This document shows positions 45,645 to 51,863 of a DNA stretch of 51,863 bases, in pieces. Source of the stretch: JBKBUF01 sp046290815. GTDB taxonomy: Bacteria; Bacteroidota; Bacteroidia; Cytophagales; Cytophagaceae. Under the pieces are notes generated by a model. It saw only the letters and a list, made by a program, of their open reading frames with translations, was not told the DNA's origin and made no database searches. The stretch spans positions 1 to 51,863 of the forward strand of contig JBKBUF010000030.1 in assembly GCA_046290815.1 (NCBI GenBank). The letters are read 5' to 3'. The position numbers and the translations under genes are program-made. Each line of letters opens with the position of its first letter. Position 1 is the first letter of the stretch.

Positions 45645-45684
45645 CTTTAACACCTTAATACTATAACACCTTAACACTTTTCAA
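45645..45684. repeat. Octad array in the leader of the rhodanese gene
   Basis: Five in-phase octads, CTTTAACA, CCTTAATA, CTATAACA, CCTTAACA and CTTTTCAA, fill nearly the entire 43-base gap between the precorrin-2 dehydrogenase stop and the rhodanese ATG. It has no complementary second arm. The words resemble those of the array near 1473-1512. Confidence 0.7.
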
Positions 45685-45685
45685 T

Positions 45686-46003
45686 ATGAAAGAAATATCA
45701 GTAAAAGAACTAAAAGAACTACTGGATAAAGGAGAAGATATCCAGGTTATTGATGTGCGAGAGCCTTCAGAATTTCAAGCAGCTAATATTGGTGGTATAT
45801 TAATCCCTCTTGCAACAGTTCCTCAAAACGTAGATAAATTTTCAAAGAATAAAAAAGTAGTGGTGCATTGCAGAAGCGGCAAAAGAAGCGAAAACGCCAT
45901 AAGATTTCTTGAGACCAACCACGGGTTTAACAACCTATACAATCTCACCGGTGGTATTCTTGCTTACAAGAAGGAAATAGATCCTACGCTAAACGTATCA
46001 TAA
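45686..46003 (+). CDS. Single-domain rhodanese (sulfurtransferase-like)
   Basis: This 105-residue single rhodanese domain has catalytic C62 in the loop C-R-S-G-K-R-S after KKVVVH, and the family marks QVIDVREPSEFQAANIGGIL and FNNLYNLTGGILAYKKE. It forms a cysteine persulfide and can pass sulfur to acceptors or move it between donors. No signal peptide is present, so it is cytoplasmic. It is the last gene of the reductase-siroheme row, but an octad array fills the gap before it, so it may have partly separate expression. Its donor is not known. Confidence 0.88.
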   Translation: MKEISVKELKELLDKGEDIQVIDVREPSEFQAANIGGILIPLATVPQNVDKFSKNKKVVVHCRSGKRSENAIRFLETNHGFNNLYNLTGGILAYKKEIDPTLNVS

Positions 46004-46005
46004 AT

Positions 46006-46075
46006 AAACTCAAAACTCGAAACTCGAAATTCGAAATCGGACTCCTTCGAGTTTCGAGCTTCGAGTTTCGAATTT
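46006..46075. repeat. Two-armed heptad hairpin between rhodanese and DUF5723 genes
   Basis: Left heptads AAACTCA, AAACTCG, AAACTCG, AAATTCG, AAATCGG (46006-46040) face right heptads CGAGTTT, CGAGCTT, CGAGTTT, CGAATTT (46048-46075). The arms are complementary in phase with few mismatches and a very short loop, making a long stem. It begins just after the rhodanese stop. A further run with repeated ATCCT words follows to about 46110. Confidence 0.82.
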
Positions 46076-46111
46076 TAAATCCTACTCATCCTGGGCATCC
46101 TTAAATCCTAG

Positions 46112-47578
46112 TTATATTCTGAACCTCAACAACCCAATGGCCAGTGAATAATTCGGTTTGTTTTGCGACAGATATGTTACTATATCTCTTGTAGCAACAC
46201 CAAATTCCCAGGTTCCGTTTTCTCCTGCTATAATCATAACTCCAAAAGGAATATTAGCTTTTCCTGTATAGTTACCACCAAGGTTCATTCCGGTTGAAAG
46301 CTTAATCCATCTTACAGGGTAGACATCTCCTCCTACAGCAATTATTGGTTTTTCAATATTTCCTGCAGCTTTGTTTATCGGGGCAACTAAATCTATACCT
46401 ACTTCTGCCAGATCATTTAGTTTTACACTACCTCCAAGTCTGAACATTGTCGGTAGAGATACCACTAGTTTTTCTTCTCCTTTCCATTTGAAAAATCCTT
46501 GTCCTGCTACAAGATTCGGGGCTTCGGCGAACAGATTATAGCTAGCCATACCCTCAGTGGAAATGGAGACTAAAGTGCTATCTTCCATTCTGTAAATGTT
46601 TCCTCTGTAAGTTACGCTACCTATATTAGTAATAGCCATGGCAACTTTAATTTTCTCATTAAATACTGCATTCACACCGATATCAAAGCCATAACCCTGA
46701 CCAATCGGTTGGTAATTAGTATTGTTTACGGCAGAAGGATTTGTGTTTGCAGCTACGCCGAAATCAATATCAAGGGCGGGGTTAAATGCTCCGACAGCAC
46801 TAAGCCTTCCGCCTCTGGAGTGTGCGTCTATATAATTGAATCCCTGTACATATTTAAGTCCTATTCCACCCGAGATAGTAAGCAGGTCAGTAGTTATTAT
46901 TTCCCTACCATAGGCCACATTGTAGGTCCTATACCAATGATTTTTCATGGTAGAACCTGCAAGCAATTGTCCTAAAGTAAATTGATTGACAGATCTTATA
47001 CCTCTGGCTATACTATCAGGATGATGGTAGCTTTGCGAAGGATCATTGGGTACTCTCCGCCCATCTTTCAGCTCTAACTCATTAAAATAACTTGAAGTTT
47101 TTCCCAGAAACATAAGCTCTGTCATTGGTCCGCTAAATCTGGAAAACCAGCTGTAGCTTTCAGTGACAGAAAATGCCAAACCACCCATTTTTTCAGTTTG
47201 GATAGCAAATCCGAGAAATGTAACATCGAAATTGAGCGCTACAGGTTGATTTATAAAGTTATTAGCTGCCTGTACCTTTTGATTGTAGTCAAAATTTACA
47301 CTATTGATGTCCAGAAGGCTTTGCTTGAAGTCACCTTTTTTTATTGCAGAGGTATAGGCAGAATATGATCCTTCTCCAAGACCTATAGTAAAATGTTTGG
47401 TCTCATATCTTGTCTTATATCCAAGATTGGCGGGGTTTATACCTATGGCCTGGTAGTCCGTAACAAAACTTGTAGCTACTCCTGCACGGCCGGTTGCAGT
47501 AAAAGCGGCACCTTCATGTTGGGAGTAAGCAAAAAAAGAAATGAAGAATAGGGACGATGAAAGTAAAAGTTTTTTCAT
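46112..47578 (-). CDS. DUF5723 family outer-membrane barrel-like protein
   Basis: This 488-residue protein has a signal peptide ending in FFAYSQ (about residue 19) and DUF5723-type content: GRAGVATSFVTDYQAIGINPANLGY near the start, then long alternating beta-strand-like segments, and a C-terminal LAIGLLRFRI. The N-terminal motif resembles PorV/FadL-type barrels with the INPANLG signature. It is probably in the outer membrane; transport or adhesion function is unknown. It is a single gene on the minus strand following the VTT gene by 64 bases. Confidence 0.82.
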   Translation of the reverse strand: MKKLLLSSSLFFISFFAYSQHEGAAFTATGRAGVATSFVTDYQAIGINPANLGYKTRYETKHFTIGLGEGSYSAYTSAIKKGDFKQSLLDINSVNFDYNQKVQAANNFINQPVALNFDVTFLGFAIQTEKMGGLAFSVTESYSWFSRFSGPMTELMFLGKTSSYFNELELKDGRRVPNDPSQSYHHPDSIARGIRSVNQFTLGQLLAGSTMKNHWYRTYNVAYGREIITTDLLTISGGIGLKYVQGFNYIDAHSRGGRLSAVGAFNPALDIDFGVAANTNPSAVNNTNYQPIGQGYGFDIGVNAVFNEKIKVAMAITNIGSVTYRGNIYRMEDSTLVSISTEGMASYNLFAEAPNLVAGQGFFKWKGEEKLVVSLPTMFRLGGSVKLNDLAEVGIDLVAPINKAAGNIEKPIIAVGGDVYPVRWIKLSTGMNLGGNYTGKANIPFGVMIIAGENGTWEFGVATRDIVTYLSQNKPNYSLAIGLLRFRI

Positions 47579-47642
47579 AGGAAGTTTGGGTTTACTTAAT
47601 ATAAAATTAGCCTTTTTGCAGGTACTTTTTCTGTTTTTTTCT

Positions 47643-48338
47643 TTATTTTCTTGTAGCAGCTCTTTTAATTGCCTTATTTACAAAAAAGTAAAGCCCTGCT
47701 ATAGAGATGATTGTGAGTATTGAAAAGCTAATTTGAGAAAGGTCCGAATGACCTGGGTTTTTATAGATATTAATAAGTTCTTTTGTTTGCATACCTATGT
47801 AAACAAACAACATTGTCCGGGGAAGCATCCCGGCAAACCCGGCAACAAGAAATTTGATAAAATCAGCTCTCAAAAATGACAGTAAAAAATTCATCAATGC
47901 AAATGGTAAAACGGGTGAAATTCTTGAAAGAAATATCACAGACATTTCATTTTCTTTTAATTCTTCCTTGATTTTTCTTGCCTTTTCAATGCCGGTAAGG
48001 GTCTCATTCAATTTTCCATTGTCGGCTTTTCTCGCCAGCCAATATCCTATTGCAGAAGCGATCAGATAACCTGGTATTACGAAAAACAAAGAGGGCCAAC
48101 CAAAGAAATATCCCGAAGTGGTAGCTACAAAAGTGGTGTGCATGAATGCCAAAGCCATTCCAAAAGATATCAATATGTATATTATGGTCCATTCAGCATA
48201 GGAAAACGCAGATATTGTTTCCTGATATGTGAAAACTAAATATAATATCACCGATTCGGTGATGAATGGCATTAGAGCAGCATAAATCAGCAAAACAAAT
48301 TCTGCCTTGTTCCTTTTTATAATATCAATCCATTGCAT
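47643..48338 (-). CDS. VTT-domain (DedA/TVP38-like) membrane protein
   Basis: This 231-residue integral membrane protein has several hydrophobic helices. The VTT-family signature covers the central part: TSGYFFGWPSLFFVIPGYLIASAIGYWLARK, the EMSVIFLSRISPVLPFALMN motif with its conserved Arg and Pro, and FLVAGFAGMLPRTMLFVYIGMQ. Such proteins act in the inner membrane, several as lipid (undecaprenyl phosphate or phosphatidylethanolamine) translocases, but that activity is not established for this subfamily. It ends in a basic tail (NKAIKRAATRK). Confidence 0.87.
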   Translation of the reverse strand: MQWIDIIKRNKAEFVLLIYAALMPFITESVILYLVFTYQETISAFSYAEWTIIYILISFGMALAFMHTTFVATTSGYFFGWPSLFFVIPGYLIASAIGYWLARKADNGKLNETLTGIEKARKIKEELKENEMSVIFLSRISPVLPFALMNFLLSFLRADFIKFLVAGFAGMLPRTMLFVYIGMQTKELINIYKNPGHSDLSQISFSILTIISIAGLYFFVNKAIKRAATRK

Positions 48339-48441
48339 ATCGATTATTTTCCTGATTTGCTTGTGCTGTTCAAAAATTCATTTTAATTGCAATGGTAAAA
48401 TTAATATAATTGTTTTCAGAGACTAAAACTTTAATGATAAT

Positions 48442-49581
48442 ATGAAGTTCGGAACCAAAGCAATACATGCCGGTGTACAGGCTGATCCTCAAACCGGAGC
48501 TATAATGACTCCAATATATCAAACATCTACCTATGTTCAGCAATCACCAGGTATACATAAAGGTTATGAATATTCAAGAACTCACAATCCTACCCGGACA
48601 GCTCTGCAGCAAAGCATTGCTGCTCTTGAAAATGGTAAATTCGGGTTGTGTTTTGCTTCTGGTATGGCAGCTACCGATACTATCATAAAATTGCTTTCTG
48701 CCGGTGATGAAGTGATATCTACCAATGACTTATATGGAGGTACTTACCGGATTTTCACAAAAGTATTCGCAAAGTATGGGATCAAATTTCACTTTGTCCC
48801 TATGGATGATCTTGCACTTGTGGAAAGTAAAATCAATGATAAAACCAAGCTGATATGGATTGAAACTCCCACTAATCCGCTTTTGAATATTATTGATATA
48901 AAAAGCATTGCAGCAATAGGTAAAAAAAGAGGTATTACTACAGTGGTGGATAATACTTTCGCTACACCATATTTACAGTTGCCGTTAGAGCTGGGAGCGG
49001 ACATTACGGTGCACTCCGTAACAAAATACCTTGCAGGACATTCTGATGTCGTTATGGGAGCAATAGTGGTCAATGATAAAGACCTTCACGACAAATTAGC
49101 ATTTATTCAAAACTCCTGTGGGGCAGTGCCTGGTCCTCAGGACTGTTTCCTTGTATTACGTGGAATAAAAACCCTGCATCTTAGAATGGAAAGACATTGT
49201 AGCAATGCAGAGGCTATTGCAAATTTTCTGTCAAGTCATCCAAAGGTTGATAAAGTCTATTATCCTGGCCTGTCAGGTCATAAAAATCATGCTATTGCAA
49301 AACAGCAAATGAAGCAATTCGGGGGAATGATATCTTTCACACTGAAAGGTGATAAAATGGAAGATGCTATTGCCTTTCTTGAAAAAGTAAAAATCTTTTG
49401 CCTTGCTGAATCTCTTGGAGGGGTAGAGTCTTTATGCGGACACCCCGCTACGATGACACATGCAAGCATACCTAAGGAAGAAAGAGAAAAAGCCGGACTT
49501 AAAGATTCACTTATCAGGTTAAGTGTAGGAGTGGAGGATGTAGAGGATTTGATTGAAGATTTGAAGCAGGCAATCAGTTAA
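48442..49581 (+). CDS. Cystathionine gamma-synthase/lyase-type PLP enzyme
   Basis: This 379-residue enzyme of the Cys/Met PLP family has Schiff-base lysine K195 in VHSVTKYLAGHSDVVMG, plus KAIHAGVQADPQTGAIMTPI, GKFGLCFASGMAATDTII and the C-terminal SLGGVESLCGHPATMTHASI. It is close in style to MetB and to cystathionine gamma-lyase, which are hard to separate by sequence; it would make or break cystathionine. It is a second transsulfuration enzyme besides MetZ, about 7 kb away and on the other strand. The ATG is 103 bases from the divergent VTT gene. A heptad hairpin follows the stop. Confidence 0.87.
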   Translation: MKFGTKAIHAGVQADPQTGAIMTPIYQTSTYVQQSPGIHKGYEYSRTHNPTRTALQQSIAALENGKFGLCFASGMAATDTIIKLLSAGDEVISTNDLYGGTYRIFTKVFAKYGIKFHFVPMDDLALVESKINDKTKLIWIETPTNPLLNIIDIKSIAAIGKKRGITTVVDNTFATPYLQLPLELGADITVHSVTKYLAGHSDVVMGAIVVNDKDLHDKLAFIQNSCGAVPGPQDCFLVLRGIKTLHLRMERHCSNAEAIANFLSSHPKVDKVYYPGLSGHKNHAIAKQQMKQFGGMISFTLKGDKMEDAIAFLEKVKIFCLAESLGGVESLCGHPATMTHASIPKEEREKAGLKDSLIRLSVGVEDVEDLIEDLKQAIS

Positions 49582-49661
49582 GTTAAAGTTTAAAGTTAAA
49601 AGTTTAAAGAGTGGTGGTATAATGCTCCATTACTTTAAACTTTTAACTTTGAACTTTAAAC
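49581..49661. repeat. Two-armed heptad hairpin between transsulfuration and OmpA genes
   Basis: Left heptads AGTTAAA, GTTTAAA, GTTAAAA, GTTTAAA (49581-49608) face right heptads TTTAAAC, TTTTAAC, TTTGAAC, TTTAAAC (49634-49661). Segments 49592-49609 and 49633-49650 are perfectly complementary over 18 bases around a 23-base loop. It begins on the last base of the transsulfuration stop codon and ends just before the OmpA stop, so it is shared by both convergent transcripts. Confidence 0.82.
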
Positions 49662-49665
49662 TTGC

Positions 49666-50637
49666 TTAATTTCCCTCCAGCAACTGAAACAACTCATCCA
49701 GTTTTGGAGTCAGAATAATTTCGGTTCTCCTGTTTTTTTGTCTGGCTTCTGCAGTTTTACCTTCAGCAACAGGCAGGTACTCGCTTCTACCTGAAGGGAC
49801 GATTCTTCTTGGGTTGATTCCGGAGGAAGCAAGTATTCTTGTAATCTCCGTAGCCCTGAGCACGCTTAGATCCCAATTGTCTTTCATTCCGGCTGTTCCT
49901 CTTGAAATAGGTACATCATCGGTGTGTCCTTCCACTGCTATGTTTATGTCGTTTTGATCTTTGATTGCTTCAGCCAGTTTTTTCAATGCTTCAATACCTT
50001 TTTTATCCACACTGGTGCTGCCTGACTGGAACAACAATTGCTCAGAAAGTGAAACATAAACTTTACCGTTTTTTACATTTACAGTAAGGTCGCTTTCTTT
50101 AAAACTTAGCAAGGCTTTGCTCACTTTATTTTTAAGATCGGTAACAGCCTTTTCTTTATCAGCAAGTATTTTCTCCAGCTCTTTTACTTTATTTTCCCGT
50201 TCCTGAAGGTTGGCCTGAAGGTCAGTGATCTTCCTTTCAGATTGCAGGAGTTCGTTTTCTCTTCTTGTAAGGTCTTTACTTAATTTTTCCAGTTCTGAAG
50301 CGCTTTGAGATTGCAGTTTACTATGATTTTTTAATAACTGCTCATAAGTTTCATTTAAATCTCTGTAGTTTTTCTGTGTTTTTCTCAAAACGATACCGGT
50401 TGAGGTGGTGTCCTCTACCAGTCTTTTTCTATCTCTTGTCAGGTCATCAATCTGATCGGAGTATTTGGCATTTAATGCCTGTGAGATTTTAAGATTTTCT
50501 TCACATTCAGCTTTGTCAGCCTCCAAAGCCGATTTTCTTACATTAAGATCATCATACTTCTTTTTGGTAACACAGGAGAAACCTGCAAACCCTATAAAAA
50601 GAATGAAAAAAAACTGTGGAATTCTTTGTCTGGTCAT
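49666..50637 (-). CDS. OmpA-family peptidoglycan-binding lipoprotein
   Basis: From the ATG at 50637 the protein has 323 residues with a lipobox ending GFSC, so Cys22 is the lipidated N-terminus; the longer frame to 50673 adds 12 residues ahead of the signal. Residues about 30-175 are a long heptad-rich coiled coil (KSALEADKAECEENLKISQ, ELEKLSKDLTRRENELLQSE). The C-terminal OmpA domain (about 200-315) carries VEGHTDDVPIS, NWDLSVLRATEITRIL and ARQKNRRTEIIL, which grips the diaminopimelate of peptidoglycan. It likely links the outer membrane to the wall, with the coiled coil as a spacer. Confidence 0.9.
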   Translation of the reverse strand: MTRQRIPQFFFILFIGFAGFSCVTKKKYDDLNVRKSALEADKAECEENLKISQALNAKYSDQIDDLTRDRKRLVEDTTSTGIVLRKTQKNYRDLNETYEQLLKNHSKLQSQSASELEKLSKDLTRRENELLQSERKITDLQANLQERENKVKELEKILADKEKAVTDLKNKVSKALLSFKESDLTVNVKNGKVYVSLSEQLLFQSGSTSVDKKGIEALKKLAEAIKDQNDINIAVEGHTDDVPISRGTAGMKDNWDLSVLRATEITRILASSGINPRRIVPSGRSEYLPVAEGKTAEARQKNRRTEIILTPKLDELFQLLEGN

Positions 50638-50808
50638 ATATTGTAAGGGTTTTTGATAAACAAAATTAAACATTAATTCCTTGTATTTTTGCCGATGTTT
50701 ATAACTTTTATTTGGCTATGGACCTTTAAAAATGTCTTTTTTGGTCTCAGGCCTCAGAAATTGCAAAGTTTATAATAAATTGAACAACGAAGAAAATCTG
50801 ATAATTAT

Positions 50809-51681
50809 ATGAACAGCACATCAATGCTTAAAACTGATGCTTTAAAAGGCAAGGTAATTTTGGTAACCGGTGGCGGTACCGGTCTGGGTAAATCAATGGC
50901 AAAGGAATTTCTTTTCCTTGGAGCAGACTTGATAATTGTCAGCAGAAAGGAAGAAGTACTTAAAGCAGCGGCAGAAGAACTTATGAGCGAAACAAAAGGT
51001 AAAGTACACTATTTTAGCTGCGACGTTCGTGAGTACCTTGAAATTGAAAAAATATTGCAAACCTGCTTTGAAAAATGTGGTAAAATTGATGTGTTGGTAA
51101 ATAATGCTGCAGGTAATTTTATAAGTCCGACCGAAAGACTATCCAATAAAGCTTTTGATGTGGTGACAGATATAGTTCTTAGAGGTTCTTATAATTTCAC
51201 TTTGGCATTAGGCAAGGAGTGGATCAATAGAAAAAATCCCGGAACTGTATTGAATATTGTGACAACGTATGCTTCCACAGGTTCAGGCTATGTTGTTCCA
51301 TCTGCTATTGCTAAAGCAGGTGTCCTTGCCATGACCAGATCACTTGCTTCTGAATGGGGAAAATATGATATAAGAATGAACGCCATTGCCCCGGGACCTT
51401 TCCCGACTGAAGGTGCATGGACCAGACTATTCCCAGATGATGTAGCAAATCTTTACAGTGTAGAAAAAAGGATACCTGTGAAAAGAGTAGGACAGCACCA
51501 TGAGTTGGCGAACCTTGCTTCCTACCTTGTTTCTGATTATTCTGCCTATATCAACGGTGAAGTAATTACCATTGATGGAGGAGAATGGCTTCGAGGTGCT
51601 GGTGAATTTAACTTTCTCGAAGACGTTCCTTCTCAGGTTTGGGATGAAGTGGAAAAGAAGGTCAGGAGGAAAGGGAAGTAG
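50809..51681 (+). CDS. Short-chain dehydrogenase, 2,4-dienoyl-CoA reductase-like
   Basis: This 290-residue SDR has the cofactor motif T20-G-x3-G-L-G27 (TGGGTGLG), NNAAGNF near 100 and SAIAKAGVLAMTRSLASEWG. The classic Y-x3-K active site has Ser in place of Tyr, which is expected in the 2,4-dienoyl-CoA reductase branch, together with the NAIAPGPFPTEGAW block. It would reduce dienoyl-CoA with NADPH during breakdown of unsaturated fatty acids; the exact substrate is inferred from the family. It is a single cytoplasmic enzyme. Both ATGs (residues 1 and 6) are possible starts. Confidence 0.85.
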   Translation: MNSTSMLKTDALKGKVILVTGGGTGLGKSMAKEFLFLGADLIIVSRKEEVLKAAAEELMSETKGKVHYFSCDVREYLEIEKILQTCFEKCGKIDVLVNNAAGNFISPTERLSNKAFDVVTDIVLRGSYNFTLALGKEWINRKNPGTVLNIVTTYASTGSGYVVPSAIAKAGVLAMTRSLASEWGKYDIRMNAIAPGPFPTEGAWTRLFPDDVANLYSVEKRIPVKRVGQHHELANLASYLVSDYSAYINGEVITIDGGEWLRGAGEFNFLEDVPSQVWDEVEKKVRRKGK

Positions 51682-51688
51682 GGTGGGG

Positions 51689-51751
51689 AATTAAGAATTA
51701 AGAATTAAGAATAAGGAATGTTGAATGATGAATGATGAATGTTAAATTAAT
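51689..51751. repeat. Nine-unit heptad array downstream of the SDR gene
   Basis: Nine consecutive in-phase heptads begin 8 bases after the SDR stop: AATTAAG three times, AATAAGG, AATGTTG, AATGATG twice, AATGTTA and AATTAAT. Every unit starts with AAT. No complementary second arm is visible before the window ends at 51863; the remaining ~110 bases hold no gene I can support. Confidence 0.8.
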
Positions 51752-51863
51752 GCCATTAAGTTAATGGATTTTTCAAGTTGATTTACAGTTTGAATTGTAT
51801 TTTTTCCTTAACTTAAACTTTCTAGGAAAACATTGACCTTTCCGACTGTATTCTATTTTAGAT

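Noticed and set aside
45645..45684. Possible CRISPR array or other direct-repeat locus in the heptad/octad arrays
   Set aside because: Units are only 7-8 bases, contiguous and degenerate, with no spacers and no cas genes in the window.
1..51863. Mobile element, prophage, tRNA or rRNA genes
   Set aside because: I found no transposase, integrase, phage structural gene, terminal inverted repeats around a gene, or tRNA/rRNA-like sequence; gene content and base composition look uniform.

Overview
The window looks like chromosomal DNA of an AT-rich, gliding or saprophytic member of the Bacteroidota, most likely Cytophagales (Cytophaga/Sporocytophaga type). This is inferred from two secreted proteins with type IX secretion (T9SS) C-terminal sorting domains, several Bacteroidota outer-membrane barrel families (PorV-like, HHH-barrel, DUF5723), DUF4197/DUF4199 proteins, sparse Shine-Dalgarno sites and plant-polymer enzymes. 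I see no rRNA, tRNA, CRISPR, phage, integrase or transposase. All genes are intact apart from a possibly shortened first gene. No gene-free stretch exceeds about 240 bases.

Layout. 1-6.1 kb: a PNPOx-like protein, a YafK/DpaA-type L,D-transpeptidase-fold protein, a PA0069-type radical SAM protein, a membrane J-domain protein, and a coupled pair of envelope genes (HHH-barrel and PorV-like). 6.3-8.9 kb: two tandem YwqK/MORN-2 repeat proteins. 9-10.7 kb: a membrane-anchored MutS-family ATPase. 10.9-13.7 kb: a large T9SS adhesin-like protein. 13.7-20.6 kb (minus): GNAT, a small ORF, a 2-oxoacid dehydrogenase E2, CinA and a T9SS subtilase. 20.8-34.1 kb is a sugar region: aldose epimerase with xylulokinase, a GH15 enzyme facing a fused trehalose-phosphate synthase/phosphatase, a GH5-like cellulase, three small unknown genes and a GH3 beta-glucosidase lipoprotein. 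34.3-40.1 kb: a GNAT-nitrilase fusion with TerB, then DUF4197, DUF4199, an M23 peptidase and a voltage-gated-type K+ channel. 40.2-46 kb is a sulfur/siroheme divergon: OsmC-MetZ leftward; sulfite/nitrite reductase, CobA, precorrin-2 dehydrogenase and rhodanese rightward. 46.1-51.7 kb: DUF5723 barrel, VTT membrane protein, a MetB-type enzyme, an OmpA lipoprotein and a DECR-like SDR.

How the genes work together. GH5-like, GH3, aldose epimerase and xylulokinase fit breakdown of plant polysaccharide and entry of the sugars into metabolism. GH15 and TPS/TPP fit trehalose turnover. The reductase, its siroheme-making genes, MetZ and MetB fit sulfur assimilation into homocysteine/methionine.

The most unusual feature is non-coding. 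Short intergenic arrays of 7- or 8-base degenerate repeats recur about nine times. Several are built as two arms whose heptads are complementary and in phase, giving long AU-rich hairpins. They sit at four, and more weakly a fifth, of the seven convergent gene junctions; the other two junctions carry ordinary hairpins. Each array has its own repeat word, so they are not copies of one element. Other points of interest are a HEPN-like C-terminal extension on the sulfite/nitrite reductase, a 20-base tandem direct repeat in the divergent sulfur promoter, a membrane-bound MutS, and an M23 peptidase with Cys in place of a zinc-ligand His.
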